Positions 1 through 12,929 of a stretch of DNA of 64,000 nt are shown here, one piece after another. The DNA comes from Cymbidium sinense. Lineage: Eukaryota; Streptophyta; Magnoliopsida; Asparagales; Orchidaceae. Position 1 is the first letter of the stretch. Every line of letters starts with the position of its first letter. The DNA lies in contig CM038218.1 of assembly GCA_021442155.1 (NCBI GenBank), positions 63,548,474 through 63,612,473 of the forward strand. The letters run 5' to 3'. Both the position numbers and the translations under genes were made by a program. The notes beneath the pieces are model-generated. The model was not told the DNA's origin. It saw only the letters and a program-made list of their open reading frames with translations, and did no database searches.

Positions 1-1166
1 TTCAATTTAGGTAGATTTGGAATAGTTTGAAATTGTGTTGGTCCAAATTTCAATGAATTTGGAGTTGATTTGATATCATTTGGCTCATGTTGACCCATTT
101 AGGTCAAAATTGGTCAACTTGGGTCAAGTTGACCAATTGGTCGAATTGGATCAAACCAAGGGTTGGGTCAAGTTCATATGGCCATTTGGAATATTTTGGT
201 ATCATTAGTTTAGTTCAATTTGATTTGTATTTGATTTTGGTTCATTTGAATTCATTTAGGTCAGATGGGTCAAGTTGACCAATTTGACCCATTTGACCCA
301 ATTGGGTTGGTCATGGGTTGGTTGGTCATTTGAAATGTTTTGCAAGCTTTGGTTTCAATCAATTTTGGTTTGATTTTATTTTAGCTTGATTTGACCTTTT
401 AGGTCAAGTTGGGTTCATGGTCAGGCTAGGTTGGGTCTAGTTTGCTAATTGAGGCTTTGGTCAAGTTTATCAAGTGATTTAGAATGAACTTGACCCATTA
501 GTTTCAATCAATTTAGCTTAGATCAAGATTTGACTCATTTTGACTTTTTAGGTCAACTTGGGTCAACTTGGGTCAAGTGACTAATTGGGCTAAGTTAAGC
601 TCAAATGATGACATGGTCAAGTTCAAACATTGATCATAAACTGGTTTTGATCAATGGTTTCAATCAATTTGGCCTATGGTGGATTTTGGCTCATTTATGT
701 TTTATTTGGGTCAAATGTTGACTTGATCAAAGGATAGGTTTGACTTGGTTTGACCCATTTTGAGTGATTGATCATCTTATGATGATTTTGCTCACAAATG
801 TGAGGTTTAGATGGTCTTAATTCAATCCAATTTGGGTAGGATTAGAATTTGGCTCAAAAAGGTGCTTTAGGTCACTTTGGGTCAAGTGAGTGGGTCAATT
901 GACTTGATCAAGGCTTGATTCAAGTTTGGTTGAACTCACATATGGACTTATGATTGCAATATAAATCCATTTGCAAGTGATTTGGAGTCAACTGCGTTTT
1001 GATTCATTTGACAATTTTAAGTTCAAAAAGGTGAACATGAGTTTGATTTGGGTTTGATTTTTGAATTTAGTTTTGGTTTGATGATTGATGTTTATGTTTA
1101 TATTTGGTTTCATGATTGAAGGATTAATTGAATCATGAACAAATTCTAAGGGTTTGGATTGATTAG
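1..1166 (-). repeat. Partial family A LTR, reverse orientation
   Basis: This is the W-box-rich middle of a family A LTR read on the minus strand. It aligns by eye with the reverse complement of 37680-38600 and directly with 23900-25000. It holds many GGTCAA/TTGACC motifs, for instance around 101-160. The left part lies outside the window. The right end stops abruptly near 1166, inside the LTR, where unrelated sequence begins, so this is a truncated copy with no recognisable terminus or target duplication. Confidence 0.85.
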
Positions 1167-1345
1167 CACTTTAATTCATCAAATACACCATAATCTAAAT
1201 ATTTAGTAAATGATTTTGATCATACTCATTAGCAAGTTATTTTGTCTCATTCATATATACTTGCAAATAAGCTATTGAGTAATGCTCTTGCTCATGGAAA
1301 AAGGTAATCAAACTCCCATATAAGTTCATCATTAAGTATTGCTTG
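1167..1345. repeat. Inverted duplicate segment, copy 1
   Basis: About 180 bp closely matches the reverse complement of 18025-18192. The shared stretch runs from TTTAATTCATCAAATAC at the left to AAGTATTGCTTGAATTC at the right. It belongs to neither the family A nor the family B LTR as far as I can see. Together with copy 2 it brackets the family B element and the DPE1 fragment in opposite orientations. It may be host flanking sequence duplicated by rearrangement, or part of an unrecognised third repeat. Confidence 0.75.
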
Positions 1346-2080
1346 AATTCAAATACACCACAATCCAAGGATGTGGCATGTGTCCTATCCATGGTTTGGC
1401 TGAGGCTTCAAATATGATGGTTATTTATCGATGACCGGGTGGTTACTAAATGACACCATTATTTTACGATCATAACAATAGCTCCTATATTCTCCAATGG
1501 TTCTGTATCTTAAGTGGTGAACAATAGGGTGCACTTAATGGGGTAAAAAGCCCTCATTAGCTAAGGTGGACTTAAACTTGTCTCCTTAAACAAACACCAC
1601 CCGAGATCTACAAGATTTTCTTGGACAACACAACTCATTTCTACTGACAAGGATCCTTTTATCAGGTTGGGTCAACTACCTCCTCTGACTAAGTAGACTA
1701 GGGACCACGATTGAGACAGAAACCATGGGATCTTGATCGGGTGCGTCATTGTTCCCTCAACCATCCACTTTAAGTTAAAGGATGATGAATTTCATAAACT
1801 TAAATTCATAACTCTACATGCTGCTACTATATGCTATACATTTAGCAATCTAACAATTATCCTTAATCAAATGTTCTCTCTCAACATTGAGAGGGGTAAT
1901 TAACTATAGGTTCTTGCATCTATAGGAAACCTGGAACCAAATCTAAAGTCCTCACAAAATGAGGATGAAATCTCTGGGTAGTGTCCCATCTATTATTCCA
2001 TCAACCTTTTAAAATTTTCACCAACACATAAATCAAACTCTCTTCATCGAGAGGTCAGTGGTGAATTTTCAGAGCCCACA
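1346..2080 (+). repeat. 3' part of family B 5' LTR
   Basis: This region leads directly into a tRNA-Arg primer binding site and ends in CCCACA at 2080, as expected for the 3' end of an LTR (CA) followed by the spacer GATTTC. Its body is not alignable by eye with the family A LTRs, so it represents a different family. The 5' end of this LTR was not found; the segment begins at the break with the inverted duplicate at 1345. No gene is visible. Confidence 0.65.
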
Positions 2081-2086
2081 GATTTC

Positions 2087-2104
2087 TGGTGACTCCGCTA
2101 GGGA
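2087..2104 (+). promoter_or_regulatory. Primer binding site, tRNA-Arg type (family B)
   Basis: TGGTGACTCCGCTAGGGA lies six bases after the LTR end. It differs at three positions from the complement of the 3' end of a plant tRNA-Arg (TGGCGACTCCACTGGGGA). This tRNA primes minus-strand synthesis in Ogre-type elements, which fits the Tat-type pol further right. Confidence 0.85.
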
Positions 2105-3444
2105 TAGGTTTCTCTTTTCATCTTTGGCTAGTCAAATCAAAGCTATAGTAGTAGCAGAATATACCTAAAAAATTAAAATTTTATATCAATTATAAATAAA
2201 ATTCCCCATATTATTTTGTTTTATATTACCTTTACATTTTGATATTATGGGGTGAAATTTTGGTTGTTAATTATTAATTCCATCTTTCATTTGTAAATAG
2301 TTTATCTACAAAACACTCTTTTCACTGTCCAACTTGGGTGTGGTGACAACATTCGTTTGATCAACATTATTATCAATGCAGGAGATGCTACAACAACCAT
2401 CCGGTTCAGAAGTATATACTTCGTAGTTGTTGTTGCCTCAGCTACTGAAACACTTTCATGTGATGCACCTATCTAAGGCAATCATGTGCAACTACTCTGC
2501 TAGTTGAACAATCCACTTCAAGGAGATTGGAGGCTGAAGCTTCCTCATCCTAGAACAAATTAACTGGAAGACAAAAAAGTACTGAATTGAAGTCTCAAAA
2601 GATTTTTCATGAACAATCTCTGAGAAAACAATCAATATTGCCACCAAAAGTGAGTATTCCTATTCCCAATAAATTTCAAAACTTGATATGGGTAAGACGA
2701 ATAGCTCTACTGGTGAGTTGAAGCAATATTTTTTGGGCTTAGCAACATCAAACCCCAACATTGCAATGGAAAGAAGTCAAAATTTTATCTGCTAAAGATA
2801 CTTTGAGTTCTAAAAGTGATTAAGAGAAGAGGATTTATGGAAAGAGAATCTCAAAGTCCATTGATGATTGAGAATGTTGAACCTCCACCTATTAAATTAT
2901 CATCTCTCATATGAAACATCACCAAGCTAAGCGATTGCGTGAGCATCGGTGACACCTAGGCTGTATGTTTAGGAATTTGCTATCGAAAGGTGCCGGCAAA
3001 AGGTAAAACAAATATGGAGTCCAAATCCTAGAGAAGAAGTTGCTACGGTGATTATTGGGGTGTGACACCTGGACTACGTATCTAGGAATCCATCGTCGAA
3101 AGGTCCAGGAAAAAAAGGCCAAAGCCTTGAAGTGAAATTGCCTTGAAAAAGATAGCAGTGTGACATCTGAACTATACTCCCAGAGATCCGCCACAAATAA
3201 AACTCATCAAGAATGGGTGCTTAAGAAGAAGGTCATATGAGATGAAATTTCTGATGGTCGACACCGTGGAAAGTCATCCAGGGGATCATGTCACCAACCG
3301 GCTCCATATCTTTGAGAGGAAGTTAGCTTTGATCGCAATCCTCTAATTGAACAAATGCTTATTCATCTGAGCTAGAAATTCATTGGAGGCATCGATCAGA
3401 GATCCGCATCCAAGAAGAAGAAGTTGATAAATAAGAATATTTCA
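2105..3444 (+). mobile_element. Shortened internal region of family B element
   Basis: Only about 1.3 kb separates the PBS from the RT/RNase H boundary at 3445, where a complete Tat element carries several kilobases of gag, protease and RT. A large internal deletion is therefore inferred. Around 2690-2790 a short open stretch reads as plausible but unrecognised protein (MGKTNSSTGELKQYFLGLA). I could not identify gag or RT motifs. The right part holds degenerate tandem repeats. Confidence 0.6.
2949..3300 (+). repeat. Degenerate ~100-bp tandem repeats in family B leader
   Basis: The start motif GTGACACCT recurs at 2949, 3062 and (as GTGACATCT) 3160, each followed by similar text including TAGGAAT and GAAAGGT. 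Spacing is 113 and 98 bp. A weaker fourth unit may begin near 3258 (GTCGACACC). The repeats are too diverged for exact boundaries. Confidence 0.6.
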
Positions 3445-3492
3445 TTTAAATGAGATAAGGAGTGCCAAGAAGCCTTTGATAGCATTAAGAAG
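3445..3492 (+). pseudogene. Left fragment of RNase H region, family B pol
   Basis: The sixteen codons ending at 3492 read FK*DKECQEAFDSIKK, which matches the conserved stretch just after RT in Tat-lineage pol (usually F.WD.ECQ.AF..IK.). The reading frame resumes at 11627 with YLLNSPI, on the far side of the inserted family A LTR. One stop codon is present within this piece. The last five bases, AGAAG (3488-3492), are the target duplication of that insertion. Confidence 0.85.
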
Positions 3493-4039
3493 TGTTGACA
3501 TCACTTTGTAGTGAGGTCTCAACTTCCTCATCATAGATCTAGGACTCTCATAGATACTAAGAGTTCCTTAATCTTAAGACACTTCGTGAACACTTAACCT
3601 AATCCTAGAGACTTAGAAGAGTTAGCCACGGGAATAGGTTGTGCATTAGGGATTTAGAAAGACTTGACTACTCTATAGCCCAAACCCAATCCTTGAAACC
3701 TCAAATTCAAACTCAAAACCCCAAAATCAAATCCAACTATCCAATGATTAAAATCCATCACCAAATTTAAACTTTGAATCCCTTCCTAAGCCCTTTGATT
3801 TTATTTTATGGCCTTAGCCTTAACCAAATCCAAATCAGCCCCAATCCAATTGATTTCCTCAATTATCAAATTCAATCTCAAATCAAATTCCAAATCATAA
3901 ATCAATTCCAAACTCCCAATAATTGAAACCCATGATTAAGTCCAAATTCTAAAATCTTTTCTAAACCATATGAACCACCTTTATATGCTTAGCCAAAACT
4001 CCTTCAAACTAACTCAAACTTGGTTTATTTCTTTATAAA

Positions 4040-4500
4040 TCAATCATTCCTTCATTTATATTCACAAATATAAATGAAATCCAAATTCAAACTATTCAAA
4101 TCAAATCAAAATAAATCAAACCAAATCAAGGCCCTTCTTAAGCCATATGGACCCACCTTTATAAACCTAATCAAATCTTGATCTAAATCAACCCAAACAT
4201 GATTGATTTCTTTCATAAATCAATCATTCATTTATTTATATTCATAAATATAAATGAAACACACCCTCCAATGACCAAAAATAAATTAAATCAATTCAAA
4301 ATCCAAGTTAGCTTCTTTAAACCTACATCCCTAAGCTTAATCAAATTTTCTTCCAAATCACTCCAAACTCATTTATATTCTCATAACCCATTTATATCAT
4401 CATAACCCATTTATATCTTCATAACACAAACATGATTGATTTCTCTCATAACCCATTTATTTCTTCATTTATATTCATAAATATAAATAAACTATAAATT
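4040..4500 (+). repeat. AT-rich hairpin repeats in solo LTR
   Basis: The motif CATTTATATTCA.AAATATAAATG recurs near 4055, 4230 and 4470. The arms CATTTATATT and AATATAAATG are complementary around a four-base loop. The same motif is repeated in the other family A LTRs. Spacing here is roughly 175 bp and then about 240 bp. Confidence 0.7.
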
Positions 4501-4839
4501 CAAATGACCAAAACCAAACTCAAATAAAATCAAATTCCCAATTAACCCTTTTAGCCAAACTTTTGAACTTGGATAAATGACATCTAAATCAACTCAAAAA
4601 CTCATGGATTCCTTCATGATTCAATCATTCCTTCAATCATTGATCCAAATATAAACATAAACCACCATTATCAAACCAAATCCAAGTTAACCCAAATCAA
4701 GCCCAAGTTAACCCCTTTGGCTTGAAATTGTCATATGAACTAAAACACACTTGGCTCCAAACCAATTACAATTGGATTTATATTTAAATCCTATGCTCAT
4801 ATGTGATTTCTACTAAACTTGAATCAAATCTTGATCAAG

Positions 4840-5620
4840 ACAATTGACCCATTTAGGCTCACTTGACCCAAAGTGACCTAAAGGACCTTTTTGAGCCAAG
4901 TTCTAATCCTACCCAAATTAGATTGAACTAAGTCCATCTAAACCTCTATCATGATCAACAGTCATCATGGTGTGATCAACCATCTTGAATTGGGTCAAAC
5001 CAAGTCAAACCTAGCATTTGACCAAGTCAACATTTAGCCCAAATGAAACCCAAACTAGCCAAAATTCATCATATGCCAAATTGATTGAAACTATTAACTC
5101 AAACTCATTCATAATCAATAATTGAACATGACCAAACCATCAATTGAGGCAAATCAAGCCTAATTTGACACTTGACCAAAGTTGACCCAAATTAGCCTAA
5201 AAAGTCAAAATAGCTCAAATTGATTGCAACCAATGACTCAAGTTCATCCCAAATCACTTATTGAACTTGACCAAAGCCATGATTGAGCCCAAGTTGACCA
5301 ATTGGTCAACTTGACCCAACTTAGCCCAAATTGACCTGAAAGGTGAAATTGACCCAAATTCAAATTAATTCCAAATTAAACTAAACCAAAGCATACAATC
5401 ATTTTCAATTAACCAATTGAACTTGACTCAATACTTAACCCAACCTAATTTGGTCAAATTGGTCAACTTGACCAATTTGACCCTTTTGAATCCAAATGAG
5501 TCAAATCAAAATCTAGGCCAAACCAAAATATCAAATCATCATATGAGTCTAACCTAAGCCTAGATTTGACCCAATTTGACCAATTGGTCAACCCAACCCA
5601 ACTTAGCCCAAACGGAACCC
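4840..5620 (+). repeat. W-box-rich tract of solo LTR
   Basis: TTGACC and GGTCAA occur repeatedly in this tract, including the palindrome TTGACCAATTGGTCAA near 5296 and 5577. The core TTGAC[C/T] is the known binding motif of plant WRKY transcription factors. The tract occupies the same place in every family A LTR of the window. Binding is not shown by the sequence. Confidence 0.7.
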
Positions 5621-8600
5621 ATTTGACCAATCCAAGCCAAAACCACTCAAATCTAACTTATGAAATCTTGTGGCCTGACCTAACTCAGGTTAAACTCACC
5701 CTAGGTCAGCCTAAGACCTCCCCAAAAGCTAAGTGGACCCTACCAAGGGGATTAACCATCAAACCATAGAATATAAACTTCAAAACCAATGGATCCAAGC
5801 TAAAGTCAACTCTCTCATCCCCATGGCAGCCCCTTAGCACTCCATGGAACTTTCTCCTGACCCAACCTAGCTCACTTAACCCACCCTAATTCGGCTAAGG
5901 ACCTTTTCCAGGAGAGTTGACTCACCTCCAACCTAAATCGAGCACCCATTAGCTTGCACCCTTGCATAATGGATCCATGGGCCTCCATCACTCCTCATCC
6001 TGCGTGCCTTGACTTGATGGACACATGTCAGGGCCGACGATGATGAGCGGCAAATCGTGCACACTATCGCCAATCCATTATGGGTTGAGGTATACCCTCT
6101 CAATTTGAAAAATCACACACATTTGTATCGAACCTTCCTAAACTAATTCTAAAGCCCTTCAAAGCATTTCCAAGGATCCCAAGCCTCCTTGATCATTGCC
6201 CATTCAGCTAAGTCAAAATAGGGCATCCCAATCCTAAGCAATACTCCCTCTCCACTAAATCAAATCCAAATTCCTTGCACCCACACCATCCCCATACTTC
6301 ATCAAAGCAAACTGAACCAATTCCCATGCTACCAAGCCAAGGGAGAAGTGAGTTCGATGGAGTGAGCTTGCATGTGTGGATTGGTCAACCAGTGTGCCTA
6401 AATCAAGCTCAACGCCATCAGGGCCTCCTCAACTAGGTGAAGCTACCTCCTACGTTACACCGAGGGACATTAGCTCCGGTGAGGTAATTTTTCAAACCGA
6501 GCCTTATATAAAAAAATGGGTTAGTCTTCTGTAAAGTAAATTCAAATCCCATGTGAATTTGACCATTATATGTGTGTGTCTCCCTTCCCTGAATGTGTGG
6601 GAAGAATTTGGAGACAATTCAAGCTCGGATGAGCTCAAATTGAATGAGGGAAGATGATGGACAACATCTTTCATCCTCACAACGAGATAGATCATAAGTT
6701 ATCCATCATGTGATTGGAATGGACAGCTCTAATCAAATCGTGATAGATCCTTTGATTCCTTTCCTAAACCATGGATCAAATCACCGATCTTAGATCGATG
6801 GAGAAAGTGCGTCGCCATCTAAGTACCGGATATGACTACTTAAATAGCCAATAGTCAATCCCATCACGCCACATGGAAAGCGCACCGCATCAGCCGCCAT
6901 GTGGCCCAATTGGATTAAGGCTTTAATTAGAGCTAATTAATTTATTTTTAATCCCGAAACTTCCTAAAATCATAACTAATTATAGAAAAATTCAAAAAAT
7001 TACAAACTTAAGCTCATTTTGAAGATATTTCAGAGTAAAATCTAGGAAAATTATTATTAATTGATTTTAAATAGTGATTTAGGATTAATTAAGATTTTTT
7101 CAAAGATCTAATTATCTTAATTTCATTTTAATTAAACACTCAATTAATCTTAAACTTTTTGCGAATGCTTAGGGGGATGACCTCTGCCTCCCCTATTTTT
7201 CTAGGATTTTATTGATTGCTTAATTAGAAAAATCACTTGATTAAGACCTAATCACTCTCTTAATATAATTAATCATAATTAATTAATGAACAGTTACTTG
7301 ATTAATCATTTAAACCTAATTACCTCTCTTGAACAGTAAGATAACTTGGGAGGTGTGATTGAGGATGCTTTTCCTAATTCATTTCTTAAGTTTTCTTTAC
7401 TTTTATAAATCAAATTAATTAATGGTTAATGATGATTAATTGATTAATTAAGTGATTAATCTTCAAAATAGGGGAATCAAATCTAATTGAATGTTTAAAA
7501 TTATTTAGGGATTGGGATTGCCTTGCCCTTGATCCCTTCCCCTAAGTTAATTTCATCATTCAAATTAAAACATAACCATAGCATTTAATCAATTAATTAA
7601 AAGTTTAATGAAATTAAAATTATAAATCAATTCATCCACACCTAAGCAACATTTAATTAATCTTAGGTAGCTCCTTGGGTGTTCAATAACCCAAGGTGAG
7701 AGATAATGAAATTATGGTTGGCTCATAAGTGAGAGAAAATCATAAAAGTAATTATGTGAGATCCCTTAAGCTTAATTAACTATTAATCATAAGCCATGCA
7801 TTAGGCCCTTTCATTTCTTATGAGAATTGCAAATTTACTTTTCATATGGTTGCATATCATATTGGCTTATTATTAATTAGTTAATTAACTTAAGGTGATA
7901 TAGGTAAGGGTTAATTAATTCACTTAAATCACTTAACTTAATTAAAACATAAAATCAACTTAAATATTCTTCATTAAACCAAATTAATTCATAGATGGGG
8001 AATTGGGTTAGGATTTTCAAACCTCTTTCATGTTTCCTAAATCAAACCAAACTCAAAGTTAAAAAATTTCTTTAAAGAATTTTGGTCTATTTAAAATAGC
8101 CTTATTTAATATGATTGTCCTTAGGAATTAACTAAGGTGAATGAAATCATGTGCTTACATTCTTTTATTTCTTTCCAATCATGCTAAATATTGCTTGTCA
8201 TATGAAATCATGCATTCATTTCTTTTAAAAATTAATTAAATAAAATATTTTTTATGTCAAATTGCATGTGTTGACTTAAATTAAAATATGTGTGTCTATT
8301 ATCACTATTAAATCAAAATCTATTTTTAAAAGCCTATAAATCAATTATTATAAATGAAGTAATGTTAATTACAAATATCTATAAGCTTGCATGTGATGAT
8401 AGTATAAGATGTGCAATATGAAGTTCTCTTTTCCTATCTTAACATGGATTCACATAGGATTTGCAAGTGTATAGTTCATTTGAAAAGAATACAACATTTG
8501 CCTAAATCTATTCCTATGCATCTCCATGATTGAGACTTAGGAAGAATTTCATATCATATGGTTCTTTTGTACATTCATATGTATCTGAAAAAAGTGGTAT

Positions 8601-11600
8601 ACTAGTGGACATCCCAGGGTGATTTTTTAAGTACCTAAGTAGGTCTTGTACCTTACACCCCCTAGTGCAGAAAATAATGTCACCGTACTCACTTAAAACT
8701 CTTATACATATGTATGTATGGTGTGACCAATAAATAAGAACCATAAATCAAATAATTCAAACATAACTTTTGCATGGGTTTTCCTATCCTTATAGTTGTT
8801 TATACATCTACATGTATCTAAGAAAAGTGAGTCTGGACATCCCGAGGTTGCGAGGCTTTAAGTAGCCCTAAGTAGGTTTTGTACCTTATGCCCCTGGTGT
8901 AGAAAATAATGGTGTCATGCTCACTTAAAACTTTTAAACATGTGAATGTGTACCTAGCTAATGGATGAAAATCCCCCATTTCTATGTAAAAAGGCATGCA
9001 TTCACAATTCAACCAAAAATGAAATATTTAATTTTCAATTACACTTCTTTGCATTCATCATTCAAGTATGCTAAAAATACAAATTGCATGTATATTTATG
9101 CTTAAGATTTACTCAAATGCATGATATACATGATGAAAAGAAATGAATAAAGGTGTGCTATGTGATAGTAATCTATTTTAATTAATCTTAAGATATCTTT
9201 CTTATTGAATAGGGTTATTTAATGTGAACCTAAACTTAGGGTTAATTAAAACACATAATAAACCATTCATTAAAGAGAACTAAGTTAATTAACTTGTCTT
9301 AGAAATGGCTTAAGATAGGGATAAAAGAGATATTCCCTCTTTTTTTCTCTTTATAACACTTAGTTTCTAAGTGTAGGCTATATGAAATAAAAGAAAACAC
9401 TAAGTAAAATCTTCAAATAAATTAAATCACTTAAAGAAAGATCAACCCTTTATAAATTAAATCCCTCACACTTAGCAAATCATAACTCTAAAGCCTACAC
9501 AAGCCTTGACACATACACATTAGATTAAGTCACCATTTTTAGCTTTATGTTAGGATGGTGCATGGTTTGGTGTATGTTTGGTGTGATGTATTGTTTTATA
9601 CTAGTGAGTGTATGTGCATAAATGAGATTATAATCATATTTTATAGAAGGGTTCATGCTTAAGGGGCCACTGTAATAAAAATATAATTTTTTTTTGCTAT
9701 GCAAGTTGCGTAGCCCCTAAGCATAGCCCAAGTTAGGATAGGTGGGCTTGGTTACCCATGTGTGGGGTGCTAAGCCCAGATTAATTATATAACTACTTGG
9801 GTTGTATAGTGTGTTTAGCTAACACTTGTGTTGCAAGTGTAGCTAAATTTACTTTCCTTTTCTTTTAATGTAATTTTGCATTAGGATTAGGATAAGTGTT
9901 ATTGGGGATTAGGATGAGCATTGGTTATAAGACCAAGTCTTATACACCATGTGATGCCTTTGGAGCAAACAACATCCCAATCAAACCTAAAGAAAGAAAA
10001 AAATGGAGCAAATCAAAATGAAGAAATGAAAGATGAAGAGTGAAGAATCGAGGATGAAGAATGAAGTCCCCCATAACACTTATCATTTTATAATTGTAAT
10101 TATTCTTTTATTATGCTGGGATGTATAAGGGTAGAGATCGGCTACCCACATTTCTTTTAGGGATGTCAGTGGTACCCGACTGCATCGGCCTCTTATTCTT
10201 TTATGATGGCTTTATAGAATTATTTGATATTTTGTTTAGCTTGTGCATTAGAAGTAGCATGTCTTTTTAGAGTTTCTTTATGATTGGTGATTGCTGTGTG
10301 GCCTGTATGCGATTAGGCTCTTAAGATAAAAAATAAATTTTCTACCCCACTAATAACTCATAACTAAAATTTTAAAATAATTCATAACCTCACACAAAAA
10401 AGCTTAAGCATTAAATCAAGATAATAAAATATTTAGCAACCCCTTAGCTGGATGATTATATGTTGAACATCATGCATAACCATCTTATTTCACTCTTGCT
10501 AAGAGAGGGCTTCCATCTTTGCTAGATAAAATGGGCTTAACCTTTAAGAGCCTATGATGGAAGAACACCTCTTTCCCTCTTGATTTGGCCCATAACCAAT
10601 TTCTCATGCATTTAGGCATATAAAATCTCATAGCCTGTGGCAAAATAAAGAGTCCTAAATTAAATAAAATGTGAAAAATTTGCATTAGATTTAAGTCATT
10701 ATTCATACCCTCATGCTCTAGTATTAAGGAGTGGGTTTAAGAACTTAGTTTCTCTTCTAAATAAATAACAACCTAACCATCTTGCAAAGCATATGACTTG
10801 CTTACATAGATTTAAAGCGTAGGAGGAGTTAGTCACCACTGGCGGTGATAAGTCTAGCAATTGGGTGGTTTACTCTCTCTTATGGAGGTAAACAATATGC
10901 TCACTTTCACCTTAGATTTAGGTCTTATTTTGGCCCTCGCCAAAGCTCCCTAGTTTTATAATCTGAGGTTGTTATTTCCCTTTACAAGCTATAAGCATAA
11001 ATCCTCACCTCTTGGGCATTTTCATAATCTTGTATTGTGGAATTATAAGTCTTAGATTTCTAAATAAAATCTCAACTCAAACAAATAAATCTCCTCAATT
11101 TTAAATACATAAAGCCTAATCATAGGATAGATTGGAATGCTCACTGGGTCTCTTAGTATCATGAGCACTCCCTACTCATCCCCTTTAGTTTTAATAATAA
11201 CCCCTTTTGATCTATCCCACTTGATTTTCTAAAATACAACCAATCCTTTGATAGTCTTATCTTTGAATTCTTTGGAAATAACAATCACTTACTATAATCT
11301 AGAGTATTCTTAAGGGAATCACTTCTTAAGATGTAATTAATATGGAGGCTTGTCTCCATAGGGAACTTAACAACCCAATTTAAATAAACCCCTTTTACTT
11401 TTCATGTAAAGTAGGGGAAAAATCTCTAGTATATTCAAAGACCCATCATTCCTGGGGTCCTTATTAGGTGATTAGATCTATTAGGGTAGACTTCTATCTC
11501 GAGATAGTACACTATTTCTTAATGTAGTACATGATCACCTCAATAAGTACATCCTTAGATCTTTGTGGTGTCCCCTCACATATACACAACACATAAATGT

Positions 11601-11621
11601 AATCCAAAAATAAACACCAGA

Positions 11622-12590
11622 AGAAGTATTTATTAAATTCACCAATTATGGCAGCACCAATCCCAAGAAAGCCCCTCATCTTATACACAATGGCACTGGA
11701 AGAATCTCTAGGTGCATTGTTTGCATAACATAATGAAGAGGGAAAGGAGAACACTCTATACTACATCAGTTGAAGACTAATAGGAGTAGAAATGCGATAT
11801 TCTCCGATTGAGAAGTATTATTTGGCATTAATTTTTACTGTTCAAAAGCTCCACCATTACATGTTGTCTCATTAAATTACTCTCATCTCAAGAATCGATC
11901 CGCTAAAGTTCTTGATGATAAGACCAGCGTTGACATGTTACTTGGCACGATGGGTTGTTCTTCTGCTACAGTTTGACATCACATATGTTCCCTAGAAAGC
12001 CATGAAGGGGCAAATTCTGGTAGATTTCCTTGCTTCACACCCTATCCTGCTAGATTCACTCCTCACTAATGATCTTCCTGATGAGCAGCCTATACATATA
12101 TATGAAAAGAAAAAGTAGCAAATGTGGATACTGTATTTTGATGGAGCTTCATCCATCAAATACACTCATCCCTAAAATCTCCCAAAGGCTCGAGCTAGAA
12201 TTGACCTCATCTTGATCAGCAAAGGCGGTATAATGAGGCACTCTTATAAACCGACTGAGCCACAACCAACAATGAAGGAATATGAAGCATTGGTGGTCCG
12301 GAGGAAGCTATCTCATGGGGTTCAAAATCTAAGTCTTTGGTGATTCTCACTCATCACTAATCAAGTGTTGGGCATTTATAAGATCAATAAGCTCGAATTG
12401 GCTTACTACCACAAGCGAGTTCTCGAGCTTATGAAGCAAATTTCAAACATCATCATAACTTTTGTCTCACGAGCTAGAAATAGTAAAGCTAATTGCTTGG
12501 CTAAGTTGGCCAAAGAAATGGAAAGTATGGACGATGATGGTTATGTGTTGATTGTTTGCACTTGTTGGTCTTAGAGCGAAACCTAAAATC
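11622..12590 (+). pseudogene. Tat-type RNase H region (family B pol, decayed)
   Basis: From the right target duplication the frame continues from 3492: YLLNSPIMAAPIPRKPLIL, then GVEMRYSPIEKYYLA, the YVP..AMKGQILVDFLASHP linker, and a second RNase H segment beginning WILYFDGASS near 12124. It ends with ITFVSRARNSKANCLAKLA; the usual catalytic Asp of the .ADALA. motif appears as Asn here. Two RNase H segments in a row are typical of the Tat lineage. Frameshifts and stops occur (for example near 11713 and 12176), so no working enzyme can be made. The longest uninterrupted stretch is 69 codons at 12365-12574. Confidence 0.88.
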
Positions 12591-12929
12591 ACTGGAAGAG
12601 GGGTCATTAAATGCAAGCCAATAGAATGCAACTCAAGTTGCTCCTTACACTCCCTTATAAATTGCTCATCCAAATTAACAAGATGAGGCTCAGACTATTC
12701 AGGAGGCAAGACCTCAATCTGAAGAAGCTCCAACACCACAAAGTAAAATCCTCATGGTGGAAGAGAAGGAAGATTGGAGACAACCCTTCATCGACTATTT
12801 TAAGGAAGACAAACTGCCAAACAATAAGTTGATGGTCGATAACTGAGAAAAGGCTTGACTATATGCTTAGGTTAGTAAAGCCTCTATTATAGATCCTTTG
12901 AGCGGATGGCTAGATGCTTGGAATAGAAA

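Larger units (their letters stand above)
3493..11621 (+). repeat. Complete family A solo LTR (8.1 kb) inside family B pol
   Basis: The element starts TGTTGACATCAC and ends CACCAGA (consensus CACCACA) and is flanked on both sides by AGAAG (3488-3492 and 11622-11626). Removing it and one duplication restores a continuous RNase H frame in the host element. No PBS, gag or pol lies inside. In order it contains: terminal hairpin, AT-rich hairpin repeats (about 4050-4500), W-box tract (about 4840-5620), a relatively GC-rich block (about 5800-6900), AT-rich sequence, and conserved marks such as GTGTGGGGTGCTAAG near 9760. At 8129 bp it is unusually long. A solo LTR normally arises by LTR-LTR recombination. 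Confidence 0.9.

Noticed and set aside
1..1166. GGTCAA-rich sequence as an independent satellite
   Set aside because: It is colinear with the same tract in five other LTR copies at a fixed position, so it is part of the LTR.
2919..3194. 91-codon minus-strand frame as a gene
   Set aside because: It runs antisense through degenerate tandem repeats in a retroelement leader and has no recognisable domain.
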